NCBI RefSeq assembly: GCF_004011155.1
Contig: NZ_RJWG01000002.1
Span: 124,001 to 188,000 of the forward strand
From: Clostridium prolinivorans
GTDB taxonomy: Bacteria > Bacillota > Clostridia > Clostridiales > Clostridiaceae
Reading direction: 5' to 3'
DNA length: 64,000 nt
Shown here piece by piece: positions 18,612 through 27,840 of this stretch. The notes under the pieces were generated by a model. That model did not search any database, was not told the DNA's origin, and saw only the letters and a list, made by a program, of their open reading frames with translations. Positions within the stretch are counted from its first letter, which is position 1. Every line of letters begins with the position of its first letter. The translations under genes and the position numbers were made by a program.

Positions 18612-19343
18612 GTGGAAATAAATATATGTCATTTATATCCTGACTTATTAAATGTATATGGTGATTTAGGAAATATATTAATACTCAAATACAGATTAGT
18701 TCAAAGAGGAATACAAGTAAACATATCTAATATATCTATAGGAGATGATTTCGATCCTAATAAATTTGATATAGTGTTTTTTGGAGGAGGTCAGGATTAC
18801 GAACAGTCCATAGTTTCTAAAGACTTAATGGACAAAAAAGCATCTAGTATAAGTAAATACATAGAATCTTCTAAAGTATTTTTAAGTATATGTGGAGGAT
18901 ATCAACTTTTAGGAAAATATTATACTACTCCTAAAGGTGAAAAGCTTCAAGGTTTAGGAATTTTAGATATATATACTGAAGGGTCAAATAAAAGATTTAT
19001 TGGTAATACTGTTATATATAATGAAGAATTTAATGAAACTTATGTTGGTTTTGAAAATCATTCAGGTAAAACCTATATAGGTAATCTTAAGCCTTTAGGT
19101 AAGGTTATAGCTGGCTATGGTAATAATGGTGAAGATGGATTTGAAGGATGTATTTATAAAAATACTTTCTGCACTTATTTTCATGGTCCTCTTCTTTCTA
19201 AAAACCCTGAATTAGCTGACAGACTTATTATAAAAGCTTTAGAGAAAAAATATGGAAGTGGCTTAATTTTAGAAGATCTTGATGATAATTTTGAAATTAA
19301 AGCAAAAGAATTTATTGTAAACAGAGAAAAAAAGAGGACATAA
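18612..19343 (+). CDS. gatD: lipid II isoglutaminyl synthase, GatD glutaminase subunit
   Basis: A 243-residue type 1 glutamine amidotransferase of the CobB/CobQ class that feeds ammonia to MurT. The nucleophile Cys lies in FLSICGGYQLLG near residue 94 and the catalytic His in CTYFHGPLLS near 190. The N-terminal stretch ICHLYPDLLNVYGDLGN is typical of GatD. Start GTG at 18612 follows AGGTGA by 5 bp; an upstream in-frame GTG at 18597 precedes this ribosome binding site. Ends at a strong terminator. Confidence 0.93.
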   Translation: MEINICHLYPDLLNVYGDLGNILILKYRLVQRGIQVNISNISIGDDFDPNKFDIVFFGGGQDYEQSIVSKDLMDKKASSISKYIESSKVFLSICGGYQLLGKYYTTPKGEKLQGLGILDIYTEGSNKRFIGNTVIYNEEFNETYVGFENHSGKTYIGNLKPLGKVIAGYGNNGEDGFEGCIYKNTFCTYFHGPLLSKNPELADRLIIKALEKKYGSGLILEDLDDNFEIKAKEFIVNREKKRT

Positions 19344-19360
19344 TTTCGTCCTCTTTTTTC
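19326..19360. terminator. terminator after gatD
   Basis: Stem AAAAAGAGGAC / GTCCTCTTTTT around an 8-base loop, starting inside the last codons of gatD and ending in a T run; it can also serve the opposing small gene. Confidence 0.88.
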
Positions 19361-19374
19361 ATTATAATTTAAAA

Positions 19375-19545
19375 TTATCTCATTTTTCTTATAACTCCAT
19401 CATATACATCTTCTACCATTCCCATCATCATATCTCCAGATTTTCTAAGTTTTTTTCTTGTATTTCTATTAAGCTGAGGAGCAATTAACATTCCTGCTAC
19501 AGCTCCAATCATAACTCCTGCAGATGCACTTTTCATAAATCCCAT
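19375..19545 (-). CDS. small YtxH-like protein
   Basis: A 56-residue protein starting MGFMKSASAGVMIGAVAGML, with one glycine-rich hydrophobic segment (residues 8-22), then a basic stretch (RNTRKKLRKSGD) and a Met/Asp-rich end. This resembles short YtxH-type membrane-associated proteins. ATG at 19545 follows AAGGGGTG by 7 bp. It faces gatD and shares its terminator. Role unknown. Confidence 0.75.
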   Translation of the reverse strand: MGFMKSASAGVMIGAVAGMLIAPQLNRNTRKKLRKSGDMMMGMVEDVYDGVIRKMR

Positions 19546-19673
19546 ATTCTAACACCCCTTTCTTATTTTAGATAAACAAATTAATATTTAAAAATATCAT
19601 ATTGTAAATTATGACATTTTTAAAATATTATTTATTGTTTATTATGGTATTAGAATATGCAATTTTTATTTTA

Positions 19674-20138
19674 TTAGTCATTGAAATTACTGTTAAGTAA
19701 TTCATCCATTGCCTCATTAGCAAGTTTATCACATCTATTATTGTATTGATTGTCAGAATGTCCTTTAACTTTAATAAATTCCACATCGTGATATTTAAGA
19801 AGTTTTATTAAATTTTCCCAAAGTTCTTTATTTTTAACAGGCTCTTTAGATGAATTTTTCCATCCATTTTTTTGCCAATTTTCCAGCCATTTTTGATTTA
19901 CAGCATTAACTACATAGGCAGAATCACTATATAGTTTAACTTTACATGGTTCTTTAAGCATAGACAAAGCATGTATAACTGCCGTAAGTTCCATTATATT
20001 ATTTGTTGTATTTCTAAAAGCTTTTTTTATTTCTTTTTGGATGCCATTATACATAAGTATAATGCCAAAAGCACCTATAGTATTCTCTTTTCCATTGCCT
20101 CTACAAGCTCCATCAGTATATATTTCTACTTTTTTCAT
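19674..20138 (-). CDS. rnhA: ribonuclease HI
   Basis: A 154-residue nuclease that degrades RNA in RNA-DNA hybrids. Catalytic acids in family positions: Asp in [11 protein letters not shown], Glu in NNIMELTAV, Asp in LYSDSAYVV and Asp in [11 protein letters not shown]. The basic helix and [11 protein letters not shown] loop are present as in E. coli RNase HI. ATG at 20138 after GGGGAGAAAG; its first 26 bp overlap the end of the upstream DUF1232 gene, so translation is likely coupled. Confidence 0.94.
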   Translation of the reverse strand: MKKVEIYTDGACRGNGKENTIGAFGIILMYNGIQKEIKKAFRNTTNNIMELTAVIHALSMLKEPCKVKLYSDSAYVVNAVNQKWLENWQKNGWKNSSKEPVKNKELWENLIKLLKYHDVEFIKVKGHSDNQYNNRCDKLANEAMDELLNSNFND

Positions 20139-21084
20139 TTACTTTCTCCCCGCTTTTAGCCTTTGTTGATAATTTTTTAATATATTTTAAAAGTCTGGCA
20201 ACATTTTGAGCTCCAACCATATTTGATATAAAAGATACTCCTTCTTTTATAATTTTTATAATATTTTCTTTACCGCTCCAATTTGATAATATAATTTCTT
20301 CAGGTATTTCATTTATTATTTTATTCATAGCAAAAAATATAATAGCAACATCATCTATTTTACCTATAAATGGTATAAAATCAGGCAATATATCTATTGG
20401 AGAAGAAATATACCCAATAAGACTTCCTACTAAAATTTTAGTTTTTGCGTCTACTCTTTTGTCTTTAAAAAGTCTCCATAAAAGAACTGTAATGTCTGGT
20501 ATAATTAATGCATATTCTAATATATCTTTATATTTATAATCAACTTTATTTTTTAAATTATTCCTTATTTTATTATAAGTATCATATGCCTTATATTGAT
20601 TTTTTTCTTTTTTTAAATCAAATTTTGAAGTTTCTTTAGATGGTTCATATATTATATCAGAAATTTCAATTTCTATTGCATTTTTTAACAAGTTTATATT
20701 ATTTAGTTTAAAATAAAAAAATGGTATAAATTTTAATATCAAATTTAAATCTATATATAAATTATCTTTTTTTACAATAATGCCATTTTTCTCAAAATCT
20801 TTTAAAAGATTTTTTAATGCAAATCTTTTAACTGAAGATGTTATTCCTATTTTAGCAATTTTAAAATTAAAAATTTTAACACATAATTCATTGTTTTTTA
20901 TATTACCTAATCCTACAGTTAGTCTGAATGGAATTTTTACTCCCTTTTTATAACTTCCATAAATATTTATCAATTCATCTATTTCTAAATTTTCAATTTT
21001 TAAGCCTTCAACTTTAATATATTCTTTAACAATTTCAATTAAATCTTTAGATGTTAATTTTACAGTAGTACTACTAACGTTCAT
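20113..21084 (-). CDS. YkvA-like DUF1232 membrane protein
   Basis: A 323-residue protein whose C-terminal part contains the DUF1232/YkvA signature: [20 protein letters not shown], then [16 protein letters not shown]. The first 180 residues are a separate soluble-looking region without a family I recognise. It starts at ATG 21084 after AAGGGGGAAT and overlaps rnhA by 26 bp. Function unknown. Confidence 0.75.
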   Translation of the reverse strand: MNVSSTTVKLTSKDLIEIVKEYIKVEGLKIENLEIDELINIYGSYKKGVKIPFRLTVGLGNIKNNELCVKIFNFKIAKIGITSSVKRFALKNLLKDFEKNGIIVKKDNLYIDLNLILKFIPFFYFKLNNINLLKNAIEIEISDIIYEPSKETSKFDLKKEKNQYKAYDTYNKIRNNLKNKVDYKYKDILEYALIIPDITVLLWRLFKDKRVDAKTKILVGSLIGYISSPIDILPDFIPFIGKIDDVAIIFFAMNKIINEIPEEIILSNWSGKENIIKIIKEGVSFISNMVGAQNVARLLKYIKKLSTKAKSGEKVNEKSRNIY

Positions 21085-21343
21085 ATAGATTCCCCCTTTT
21101 AATTTATATCTATGAACATAATTAAAGTATATAATAAATTTTAATTAATGCAACAACCATTTTATTCTTTGGAATAATTTACTTTAGCAAAATTTATGAT
21201 TTTCATTAGACATATTTTTTTTAATAATTATAATATTTATTATGATTATTGAATATTTTAATAAATTATATCCTAATAATTTAAAATAATAATAAATAAA
21301 TATTTTTATATTAAACAACTATTGAGAGGGGGTTATCATAGGC

Positions 21344-23086
21344 ATGAACAAAAATAAGAAAAAATATATCTATATACCTGCATTTATAGCTGTTTTATCT
21401 GCATTAGTTTTATTAATTTTTAATTTAAGCGGCAAATCTTCATATTATAAACTTTATGTTGATTTTTTAACAGATGTTTCAAATAAAAATATATCAACAG
21501 TTTATATTACTAATTCTTCTAAAATCAAAGTAAAAATGAACAACGGGGAAATATATGAAACAGATAATCCAAGAACAGATAGTTTTAAAGAGGAACTTTT
21601 AAAACAAGGCATTAAAGTTTCTGAAAGTTCACCGCTTTCTGCTAAACAGGCAATTCCAACTATACTTTTAAGTTCTTCTTTAGCTTTTATGGCTGTTATG
21701 GCCGTTAAAACTAAAGGATTAAATCCTAAAAAATTAAAAGGGGTTGATAGCCTCGATGTTTCCTCTGTATCAAATATTCCTTTTAATTTTAATTCTTTTG
21801 CAGGAAATGAAGAAGCCAAAGAAAGTGTAAAAGATATTGTAGATTTTCTTAAAAATCCAGAAAAATATAATGCTTATGGAGCTAGAATGCCAAGAGGTAT
21901 AATACTTTATGGTGAACCAGGTACAGGTAAAACTCTTCTTGCAAAAGCAGTTGCCGGAGAAGCAAATGTACCATTTTATGCAGTTTCTGGTTCTGATTTT
22001 GTACAAGTTTATGTAGGAGTAGGTGCAAGCAGAATACGCCAACTATTTAAAAAAGCTAAATCAAATGGCAGAGCTGTTATATTCATTGATGAAATTGATG
22101 CTATAGGTAAAAAAAGAGATGGTTCTAAAAATGGCGGATCAGATGAAAGAGATCAGACTTTAAATGCACTTTTAACTGAAATGTCTGGTTTTAATGAAAA
22201 AGATGGTATAGTAGTTATGGCTGCTACAAATAGACTAGATATACTTGATCCTGCACTTTTAAGACCTGGAAGATTTGATAGACATATTGAAATAACTCTT
22301 CCAGATGTTAAAGCTCGTGAAAAAATATTAGCACTTCATTTAAAAAATAAACCTGTAAAAGATATCGATATACATGAATGGGCTCAAAAAACTTCATATT
22401 TTTCAGGAGCAAAACTCGAAAATTTAGTAAATGAAGCTGCTATACTTGCAGCAAAAGAGGATAGTAAATTTATTCAAAATATTCATATGGACAAAGCTTA
22501 TTCAATTGTACTTGCAGGTTATGAAAAAATCGAAAGAGATTATATAAAAGATAAGGATAAAAAAATAACAGCTTATCATGAAGCTGGACATGCTCTTTTA
22601 ACACTTAAAGTGCTCCCTAATGATAAATTATCTAAAGTAACAATAATTCCTACAAGTAAAGGAGCTGGAGGATATACTTTAAGTATACCTGAAGATAAAC
22701 TTTATCAAAACAAAGATTATTTAAAAAGAAGAATAATGGTTCTACTTGCTGGACGTGCAGCTGAAGAAATAATATTTGGAACTGAATTTATAACAACTGG
22801 GGCTCATAATGATATTGAACAAACAACTAAAATAGTTTCCAGCATGATTACTCAATATGGAATGGGAGAAACTTTAGGTCTTTTAAATTTAGAACAGTTA
22901 TCTTATTTAAATTATATAAGTACTGAAGACATAGTTAAAGAATGTAAAAATACTGTAAATTCTTTATATGAAGAAGTTAAATCCATAATTTTAAATAACA
23001 AAGATTTATTAGAAAAAATAGCAACTGCTTTAATAGAAAAAGAAACACTTCTTTATGAAGATATTGAAAATTTATTAGCAGCTTAA
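21344..23086 (+). CDS. ftsH: FtsH-family ATP-dependent zinc metalloprotease
   Basis: A 580-residue membrane AAA+ protease. Transmembrane segments at about 10-27 and 104-122 enclose a short outside domain. The AAA module has GEPGTGKT at 190-197, a pore-loop region and IFIDEIDAIG, with RPGRFDRHI at the arginine finger. The protease motif HEAGH is near 412-416, and the third zinc ligand lies in TTGAHNDIEQ. It is shorter than housekeeping FtsH (about 600-650) and lacks its long C-terminal tail, so it may be a second copy. Convergent with a rhomboid protease across an R2 array. Confidence 0.9.
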   Translation: MNKNKKKYIYIPAFIAVLSALVLLIFNLSGKSSYYKLYVDFLTDVSNKNISTVYITNSSKIKVKMNNGEIYETDNPRTDSFKEELLKQGIKVSESSPLSAKQAIPTILLSSSLAFMAVMAVKTKGLNPKKLKGVDSLDVSSVSNIPFNFNSFAGNEEAKESVKDIVDFLKNPEKYNAYGARMPRGIILYGEPGTGKTLLAKAVAGEANVPFYAVSGSDFVQVYVGVGASRIRQLFKKAKSNGRAVIFIDEIDAIGKKRDGSKNGGSDERDQTLNALLTEMSGFNEKDGIVVMAATNRLDILDPALLRPGRFDRHIEITLPDVKAREKILALHLKNKPVKDIDIHEWAQKTSYFSGAKLENLVNEAAILAAKEDSKFIQNIHMDKAYSIVLAGYEKIERDYIKDKDKKITAYHEAGHALLTLKVLPNDKLSKVTIIPTSKGAGGYTLSIPEDKLYQNKDYLKRRIMVLLAGRAAEEIIFGTEFITTGAHNDIEQTTKIVSSMITQYGMGETLGLLNLEQLSYLNYISTEDIVKECKNTVNSLYEEVKSIILNNKDLLEKIATALIEKETLLYEDIENLLAA

Positions 23087-23123
23087 AATATTTTTAAATT
23101 ATATATAAATATTCTTAATAAAT

Positions 23124-23172
23124 AAAAAGTCATGCATAAATTAAAGAAAATTATTTATATGCATGACTTTTT
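23124..23172 (+). terminator. terminator after ftsH
   Basis: A 15-bp inverted repeat AAAAAGTCATGCATA (23124-23138) with its complement at 23158-23172, then a long T run. Confidence 0.9.
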
Positions 23173-23185
23173 ATTTTTTTGATGA

Positions 23186-23411
23186 GAGAGGATTATTATT
23201 TTACTTGATAATAATATAACTTTAAAACTTAATCTAGTAAAATAATAATCCGAGCAGGGAATATCTTTTATCTGACCAGAGAGGATTATTATTTTACTTG
23301 ATAATATATAACTTTAAAACTTAATCTAGTAAAATAATAATCCGAGCAGGGAATATCTTTTACCTGACCAGAGAGGATTATTATTTTACTTGATAATATA
23401 TAACTTTAAAA
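23186..23411 (+). repeat. tandem array of R2-type 92-93 bp units
   Basis: Units beginning GAGAGGATTATTATTTTACT start at 23186, 23279 and 23371: two full units and one partial. Each unit places GTAAAATAATAATC (23237, 23329) ahead of GATTATTATTTTAC (23284, 23376), making 14-bp stems around a 33-base spacer containing GAGCAGGGAATATC. Adjacent units are nearly identical, so the expansion is recent. It ends next to the rhomboid stop codon. Confidence 0.9.
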
Positions 23412-23419
23412 CTAACACA

Positions 23420-24418
23420 TCAAGCTTTAAACTTTAATATATATAATAAATATCCTGATATAATCCCTCCTATAATTCCTCCTAAATGTCCAAAATTATC
23501 TATATTAGATATTGTAAGCCCTAATATTAAATTAGCTACAATTACAGAAGTAATATTTTTCAAAAAATCTTTCCCCACAATTTCTTTCATCTTTATTGCA
23601 AAAACAAAAATTGTTCCTAAAAGTCCAAAAATAGCTCCAGAAGCTCCTATAGATACCCCTTGTGAAAACATAAAGCTAAATAAAGAAGACATAATTCCAC
23701 TTACAAAATATATAATTATATATTTTATTTTACCATATAATTTTTCAACTAAAGGCCCAATAGAATATAGAGAATACATATTTAATGCCAAATGTACTAT
23801 TCCACCATGTAAAAACATACATGTTATTAACCTATAAAATTGTCCTTGCCTTATGTATGGATTATATTTAGCACCTAAATGTATAAGTACATTTATATCA
23901 CTATAAAAAATATTTTTAGACAAAATAGCTGTAACTATATAAATAATTATATTTAAACTTATAATACAATATGTGATTATAGGTTTAAACTTTTCCTTTT
24001 CTTTTTTATTTGCAATTTCATTATTATAGATTATACTTGCTAATTCTTGCACAAAATCTTGATCTTTATAGCCATATTTAATTATTTTATTATTTTTATA
24101 GTCTATATAAATCAAATCATCTTTTAAATTAGTATAATTTAATTCTAAATTATATTCTTTAACATCAATCAAATATATTTTTACAATATCTATATCATAA
24201 CAATTTAGTTTTAATTGTAAATGTTCAAGCAAAGAAAAATCATCGTATTTTTCTTCATCGCTTTTTATAAATAATATAACTCTTTTTTTATTATAATTTA
24301 TATTTTTTACTAATGCCCAATTAGACTCAAATATAAAAATATCATCTATTGTAATGACTCCATAACCATAAAATCTACACATTTCATTTATAATATGTTT
24401 TATATAATTTTCTTTCAT
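23420..24418 (-). CDS. rhomboid-family intramembrane serine protease
   Basis: A 332-residue protein. The first 150 residues form a soluble domain of the kind seen in YqgP/GluP; six hydrophobic helices follow. The serine nucleophile is in GASGAIFGLLG (about residue 260) and the partner histidine in NFGHLGGIIGG (about 310). HLALNMYSLYSIGP marks the family core. The C-terminal TPR region of GluP is absent. ATG at 24418 after GGGAGGG. It converges with an FtsH-type protease; in B. subtilis YqgP and FtsH act together on a membrane transporter. Confidence 0.88.
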   Translation of the reverse strand: MKENYIKHIINEMCRFYGYGVITIDDIFIFESNWALVKNINYNKKRVILFIKSDEEKYDDFSLLEHLQLKLNCYDIDIVKIYLIDVKEYNLELNYTNLKDDLIYIDYKNNKIIKYGYKDQDFVQELASIIYNNEIANKKEKEKFKPIITYCIISLNIIIYIVTAILSKNIFYSDINVLIHLGAKYNPYIRQGQFYRLITCMFLHGGIVHLALNMYSLYSIGPLVEKLYGKIKYIIIYFVSGIMSSLFSFMFSQGVSIGASGAIFGLLGTIFVFAIKMKEIVGKDFLKNITSVIVANLILGLTISNIDNFGHLGGIIGGIISGYLLYILKFKA

Positions 24419-24492
24419 AAAAAATTTATTACCCTCCCTCTATGATATTTAATTTATTAAATTATGTTGATATTTATCTAATTTTTAAAACT

Positions 24493-24554
24493 AAAAGTGG
24501 CTGCCTCAAAATAGATTATACAAATTAACTTCTATTTTTAGGACAGCCACTTTT
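24493..24554 (-). terminator. terminator of the HD-GYP gene
   Basis: Outer stem AAAAGTGGCTG (24493-24503) with CAGCCACTTTT (24544-24554), plus an inner AAAATAGA/TCTATTTT stem; a T-rich run follows on the minus strand. It overlaps the stop codon. Confidence 0.88.
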
Positions 24555-25614
24555 AAAGCACCATAGACTCAATAACTAAATTATTATTTTTTAATAAATC
24601 TATTTCATAAAATTCTATTGGAAGCTTTGTCTTACTATCATAAAGGACCCTTATTACTGGTCTATCTGGAAAATTTTTATTTTGTCTTACAACATATCCC
24701 TCTACAGAATTTGATAGTTTTACACATGCGCCTAATGGATAAACAGAAAAAGTGCTTTTGAAATTTTTTACAAAATTTTCATCAAAAGCTTGAGAACTTC
24801 CTGCTAAAATAAGCTCATAAGCTTCATTAGGGCTAAATTTTTTTCTGTATACCCTATCACTTCCAACTGCGTCATATACATCGCAAATACATACTATTTT
24901 CCCAAATTTAGAAATTTCATTCCCCTTTAAATTAAAAGGATATCCCTTACCATCCACCCTTTCATGATGCTGAACAACAGCTTTAATTGCATTATAAGGT
25001 ATATTAATATTTTTTATAAGTATTTCTTTACCATAAAGTGGATGTTTTTTTATTTCCATAAATTCTTCATTTGTCAAGGAACCTTTTTTGTTTATAATTT
25101 TATTAGATATTTTTATTTTACCTATATCATGTAGAATAGCACCTATAGCTAATTCATTAAGTTCTGTTCCTGAAAGTCCTGAAGATATTCCAAGGAAACA
25201 AGACATTATACAAGTATCTAGTGAATGTACAAATGTATAATTGTCATAGGTTTGTATGTCATATAAGCTTTTATTTACATCACCCATGTTAATTATATAA
25301 TCTACAAGATCCTCTACTATCTCTAAAGATTCGCTAACTTTTCTTTTATTACAACTATAAACATTTTTTAATATAGTAGACATATTTTTCATAACAGCTT
25401 GTTTAAGCTCTAATAATTTATTATCTTCTATTTCTACATCTTCAAGTCTATCATCTTCAATATATATATAAAATACGCCTAATTCTTTTAGCTTCTTAAT
25501 ATAATTTCTATTTAGGCGAACTCCTTCTTTTAATAAAATTTTACCATCATTTGTTAATATGTTTTTACCCAATACTTCATTATCTTTAACTCTATCAATA
25601 AACTCAAGTCTCAT
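24553..25614 (-). CDS. HD-GYP domain protein (likely c-di-GMP phosphodiesterase)
   Basis: A 353-residue protein. An N-terminal region (about 1-60, with GKNILTNDGKILLKEG) of the DUF3391-like type precedes the HD-GYP domain. The HD pair lies in AILHDIGKIKIS at 162-163 and the GYP motif in HHERVDGKGYP at 216-226, both intact, which is the signature of cyclic-di-GMP hydrolases. About 60 further residues follow the domain. Start ATG at 25614; the longer frame to 25677 would add a segment without a ribosome binding site. Single-gene unit with its own terminator. Confidence 0.88.
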   Translation of the reverse strand: MRLEFIDRVKDNEVLGKNILTNDGKILLKEGVRLNRNYIKKLKELGVFYIYIEDDRLEDVEIEDNKLLELKQAVMKNMSTILKNVYSCNKRKVSESLEIVEDLVDYIINMGDVNKSLYDIQTYDNYTFVHSLDTCIMSCFLGISSGLSGTELNELAIGAILHDIGKIKISNKIINKKGSLTNEEFMEIKKHPLYGKEILIKNINIPYNAIKAVVQHHERVDGKGYPFNLKGNEISKFGKIVCICDVYDAVGSDRVYRKKFSPNEAYELILAGSSQAFDENFVKNFKSTFSVYPLGACVKLSNSVEGYVVRQNKNFPDRPVIRVLYDSKTKLPIEFYEIDLLKNNNLVIESMVL

Positions 25615-25739
25615 AGTATACCTGCCTTTTCCTTTTGTCCTTTTTATTATACTATGTAATATTGTAAAATTCATCAATTTTTTTATTTTTTTAGAATATA
25701 TTGAGTAATAATGTAGATTTTTAAAATATTATACTTTAT

Positions 25740-26150
25740 TTATTCTTTGTATTCTTCTTCTTTGTTTTTTATATTTTCAAAAACTTTATTCATTTCTTCT
25801 TGAATTATTTCACAAGCTAATTGTATTTTTTCTTCCATTTTATTATGCTCTTCTATATAATCAAATTTTAAAACCCAGGTAGGATTATATTCATCATCCA
25901 CCTCTTCTAATATAAAACCATTTTCTTCAAAAGCTGAAGCATCAAATAAATCATAAATAGCATAAAATTCCCATTCTTCAACATCTCTATTTGTGTCAAA
26001 AAATATATTTACCTTTTCTCCATCATAGTAAAATTTAGTTATATACTCTGCTCCTTCATTTACAGCAAAACTTCCCATTTCCTTTATAAATTGATTAGTT
26101 TTTATATCCTTTTCCATAAGAACTAATGATGAAAAATCCAAAATTATCAT
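25740..26150 (-). CDS. conserved acidic hypothetical protein
   Basis: A 136-residue acidic soluble protein (MIILDFSSLVLMEKDIKTNQ...), no signal peptide or membrane segment. The middle has FYYDGEKVNIFFDTNRDVEE and the end is a Glu/Lys-rich helix. I recall similar clostridial proteins of unknown function (possibly DUF6762) but cannot confirm this. The start may be ATG at 26150, or TTG at 26141, which is better spaced from AAAGGATGAT. It is divergent from the zinc-type ABC transporter. Confidence 0.65.
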   Translation of the reverse strand: MIILDFSSLVLMEKDIKTNQFIKEMGSFAVNEGAEYITKFYYDGEKVNIFFDTNRDVEEWEFYAIYDLFDASAFEENGFILEEVDDEYNPTWVLKFDYIEEHNKMEEKIQLACEIIQEEMNKVFENIKNKEEEYKE

Positions 26151-26173
26151 CCTTTCTAAAGTTAAATATATAA

Positions 26174-26187
26174 TTATGATATCATAA
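26174..26187. promoter_or_regulatory. palindrome in the divergent region before the ABC transporter
   Basis: TTATGATATCATAA is a perfect 14-bp palindrome between two divergent genes. It could be a regulator site (a metal regulator is encoded 1.7 kb away), but it does not match a Zur consensus I know. Confidence 0.3.
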
Positions 26188-26332
26188 ATCTACATTTATT
26201 AAACAAAAAATTTATTTATAAAATAAGAATTTAAAGTCAAAAAATTTTTATCTTTATTAAAAATCTATTGCAAATAATTTGCATTTATATATAATTATAT
26301 TAGTAATAATATTTAAGAATGGAGAAAGCTTT

Positions 26333-26992
26333 ATGCTTACAATAAACGAATTATGTTTTTCATATAACAATTCTTTACCTTATTTAATTGATAACTTAAA
26401 TTTACATATAGATAAAGGTTCTTATGTATCTATAATAGGTAAAAATGGCAGTGCCAAAAGCACATTAATCAAGCTTATACTTGGTTTTCTTAAACCTAAA
26501 TGCGGCAAGATATTAATAAATACTGATAAAATAGGTTATGTACCTCAAAGAATGGAAGGATATAATCCTCAATTTCCAATAACCGTAGAAGAAATGTTAG
26601 AATGTCATAGAAAAGTTTTAAAACTTAAAAATAAAAATTTAATAACCTCTAATTTAGAAAAAATTAATATGATTCAATATAAAAGTTCCCTTATAGGAAA
26701 TCTATCTGGAGGTCAAATGCAAAAAGTTTTTATAGCTAGAGCTATAATGGGAAATCCTGAACTTCTTATACTAGATGAACCTTCTACTGGCATTGATGTT
26801 AAAAGTCAGAAAGAGATTTATACTATTATAAAGCAATTAAATAAAAATTTAGGTGTAACTGTTATTTCAGTAGAACATAATTTAGAAGCTGCTTTATCTA
26901 ATTCAACTCATATATTTAAAATGGATGATGGAAAAGGTGCTCTTTATACAACATCTGAATTTAGCAAATATTTTAATATAAATTTATTGTAA
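26333..26992 (+). CDS. znuC: metal ABC transporter ATP-binding protein (ZnuC/AdcC-type)
   Basis: A 219-residue ABC ATPase. Walker A reads GKNGSAKST at 36-44, with Ala where most ABC proteins have Gly, as also seen in AdcC-type proteins. The signature is LSGGQMQKVFIARAI and Walker B is ELLILDEPSTGID. Start ATG at 26333 after GGAGAAAG; an upstream in-frame start at 26279 would prepend a hydrophobic non-family sequence. The permease gene begins 12 bp after its stop. Zinc or manganese is the likely cargo; the neighbouring Fur-type regulator supports zinc. Confidence 0.85.
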   Translation: MLTINELCFSYNNSLPYLIDNLNLHIDKGSYVSIIGKNGSAKSTLIKLILGFLKPKCGKILINTDKIGYVPQRMEGYNPQFPITVEEMLECHRKVLKLKNKNLITSNLEKINMIQYKSSLIGNLSGGQMQKVFIARAIMGNPELLILDEPSTGIDVKSQKEIYTIIKQLNKNLGVTVISVEHNLEAALSNSTHIFKMDDGKGALYTTSEFSKYFNINLL

Positions 26993-27003
26993 TGGAGGAA
27001 AAT

Positions 27004-27798
27004 ATGCTTCAATATAGTTTTATGCAAAACGCTCTGTTAGCAGGCGTTTTAATTTCTATTCTCTGTCCAATAGTAGGAGTTTTTCTTGTGCTTAGAAGAT
27101 ATTCTATGATGGGTGATACATTATCACATTCTTCTCTTGCCGGAGTTGCTATAGGTCTTATTCTAGGCACTAATCCTCTCCTTACTGCTTTTATTTTTAC
27201 TTCTATTTGTGGAATACTTATAGAAATTTTACGAAATTACTATAAACAATATTCTGAACTTGTAATGTCTATAATACTTACATTAAGTTTAGGTATAGCA
27301 ATAATATTAATAAGTACTGGTAAAGCATCTGCTAACATAAATTCTTTTTTATTTGGAAGTATACTTACTGTTTCTTCTAAAGATTTATATATAATATCTA
27401 TACTAAGTATAATTTCTATTATTCTTTTAATATTTTTATACAACAAACTTCTATATATAACTTTTGATGAGCAAGGAGCCTTTATTTCAGGAATAAATGT
27501 TAAACTTATAAATTATTTATTCATACTTTTAGTTGGAGCAACTATATCTGTATCCATAAGAATAATGGGTATACTTGTTATTTCTTCTATGATAGTAATA
27601 CCTGTTGCAACTTCTATGCAGCTTAATAAAGGATTTAAAAAAACTCTTTTTTATTCTATATTATTTGCTTTTATAGATATTATTTTAGGTCTTATATTAT
27701 CTTATTATATAAATAGTGCTCCTGGAGGTACTATATCTTTAGTGTCGGTTATATTACTTGTACTAATTATTATTTTTAAAAATATAGTAAAAAAATAA
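27004..27798 (+). CDS. znuB: metal ABC transporter permease (ZnuB/AdcB-type)
   Basis: A 264-residue permease with about eight hydrophobic helices of the ABC-3 family. Family motifs: VFLVLRRYSMMGDTLSHSSL near 30-50 and SIRIMGILVISSMIVIPVAT near 180-200. ATG at 27004 follows TGGAGG; the ATG at 26992 lies in the ribosome binding site. Forms an operon with the ATPase gene. No substrate-binding lipoprotein (ZnuA/AdcA) gene is present in this cluster, so it must be encoded elsewhere. Confidence 0.87.
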   Translation: MLQYSFMQNALLAGVLISILCPIVGVFLVLRRYSMMGDTLSHSSLAGVAIGLILGTNPLLTAFIFTSICGILIEILRNYYKQYSELVMSIILTLSLGIAIILISTGKASANINSFLFGSILTVSSKDLYIISILSIISIILLIFLYNKLLYITFDEQGAFISGINVKLINYLFILLVGATISVSIRIMGILVISSMIVIPVATSMQLNKGFKKTLFYSILFAFIDIILGLILSYYINSAPGGTISLVSVILLVLIIIFKNIVKK

Positions 27799-27840
27799 AA
27801 AGAATATGTAGTATCAATTGATACTACATATTCTTTTTAT
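27795..27840. terminator. perfect-palindrome bidirectional terminator
   Basis: Left arm 27795-27817 and right arm 27818-27840 are exact complements (23 bp each, centre CAATTG), A-rich and T-rich on the outer sides. It overlaps the ends of both the permease gene and the Fur-family gene. Confidence 0.93.

Noticed and set aside
23186-23411. CRISPR array
   Set aside because: The regular units of about 92 bp have repeated, not unique, spacer sequence, the units are palindromic element copies, and no cas gene is present.
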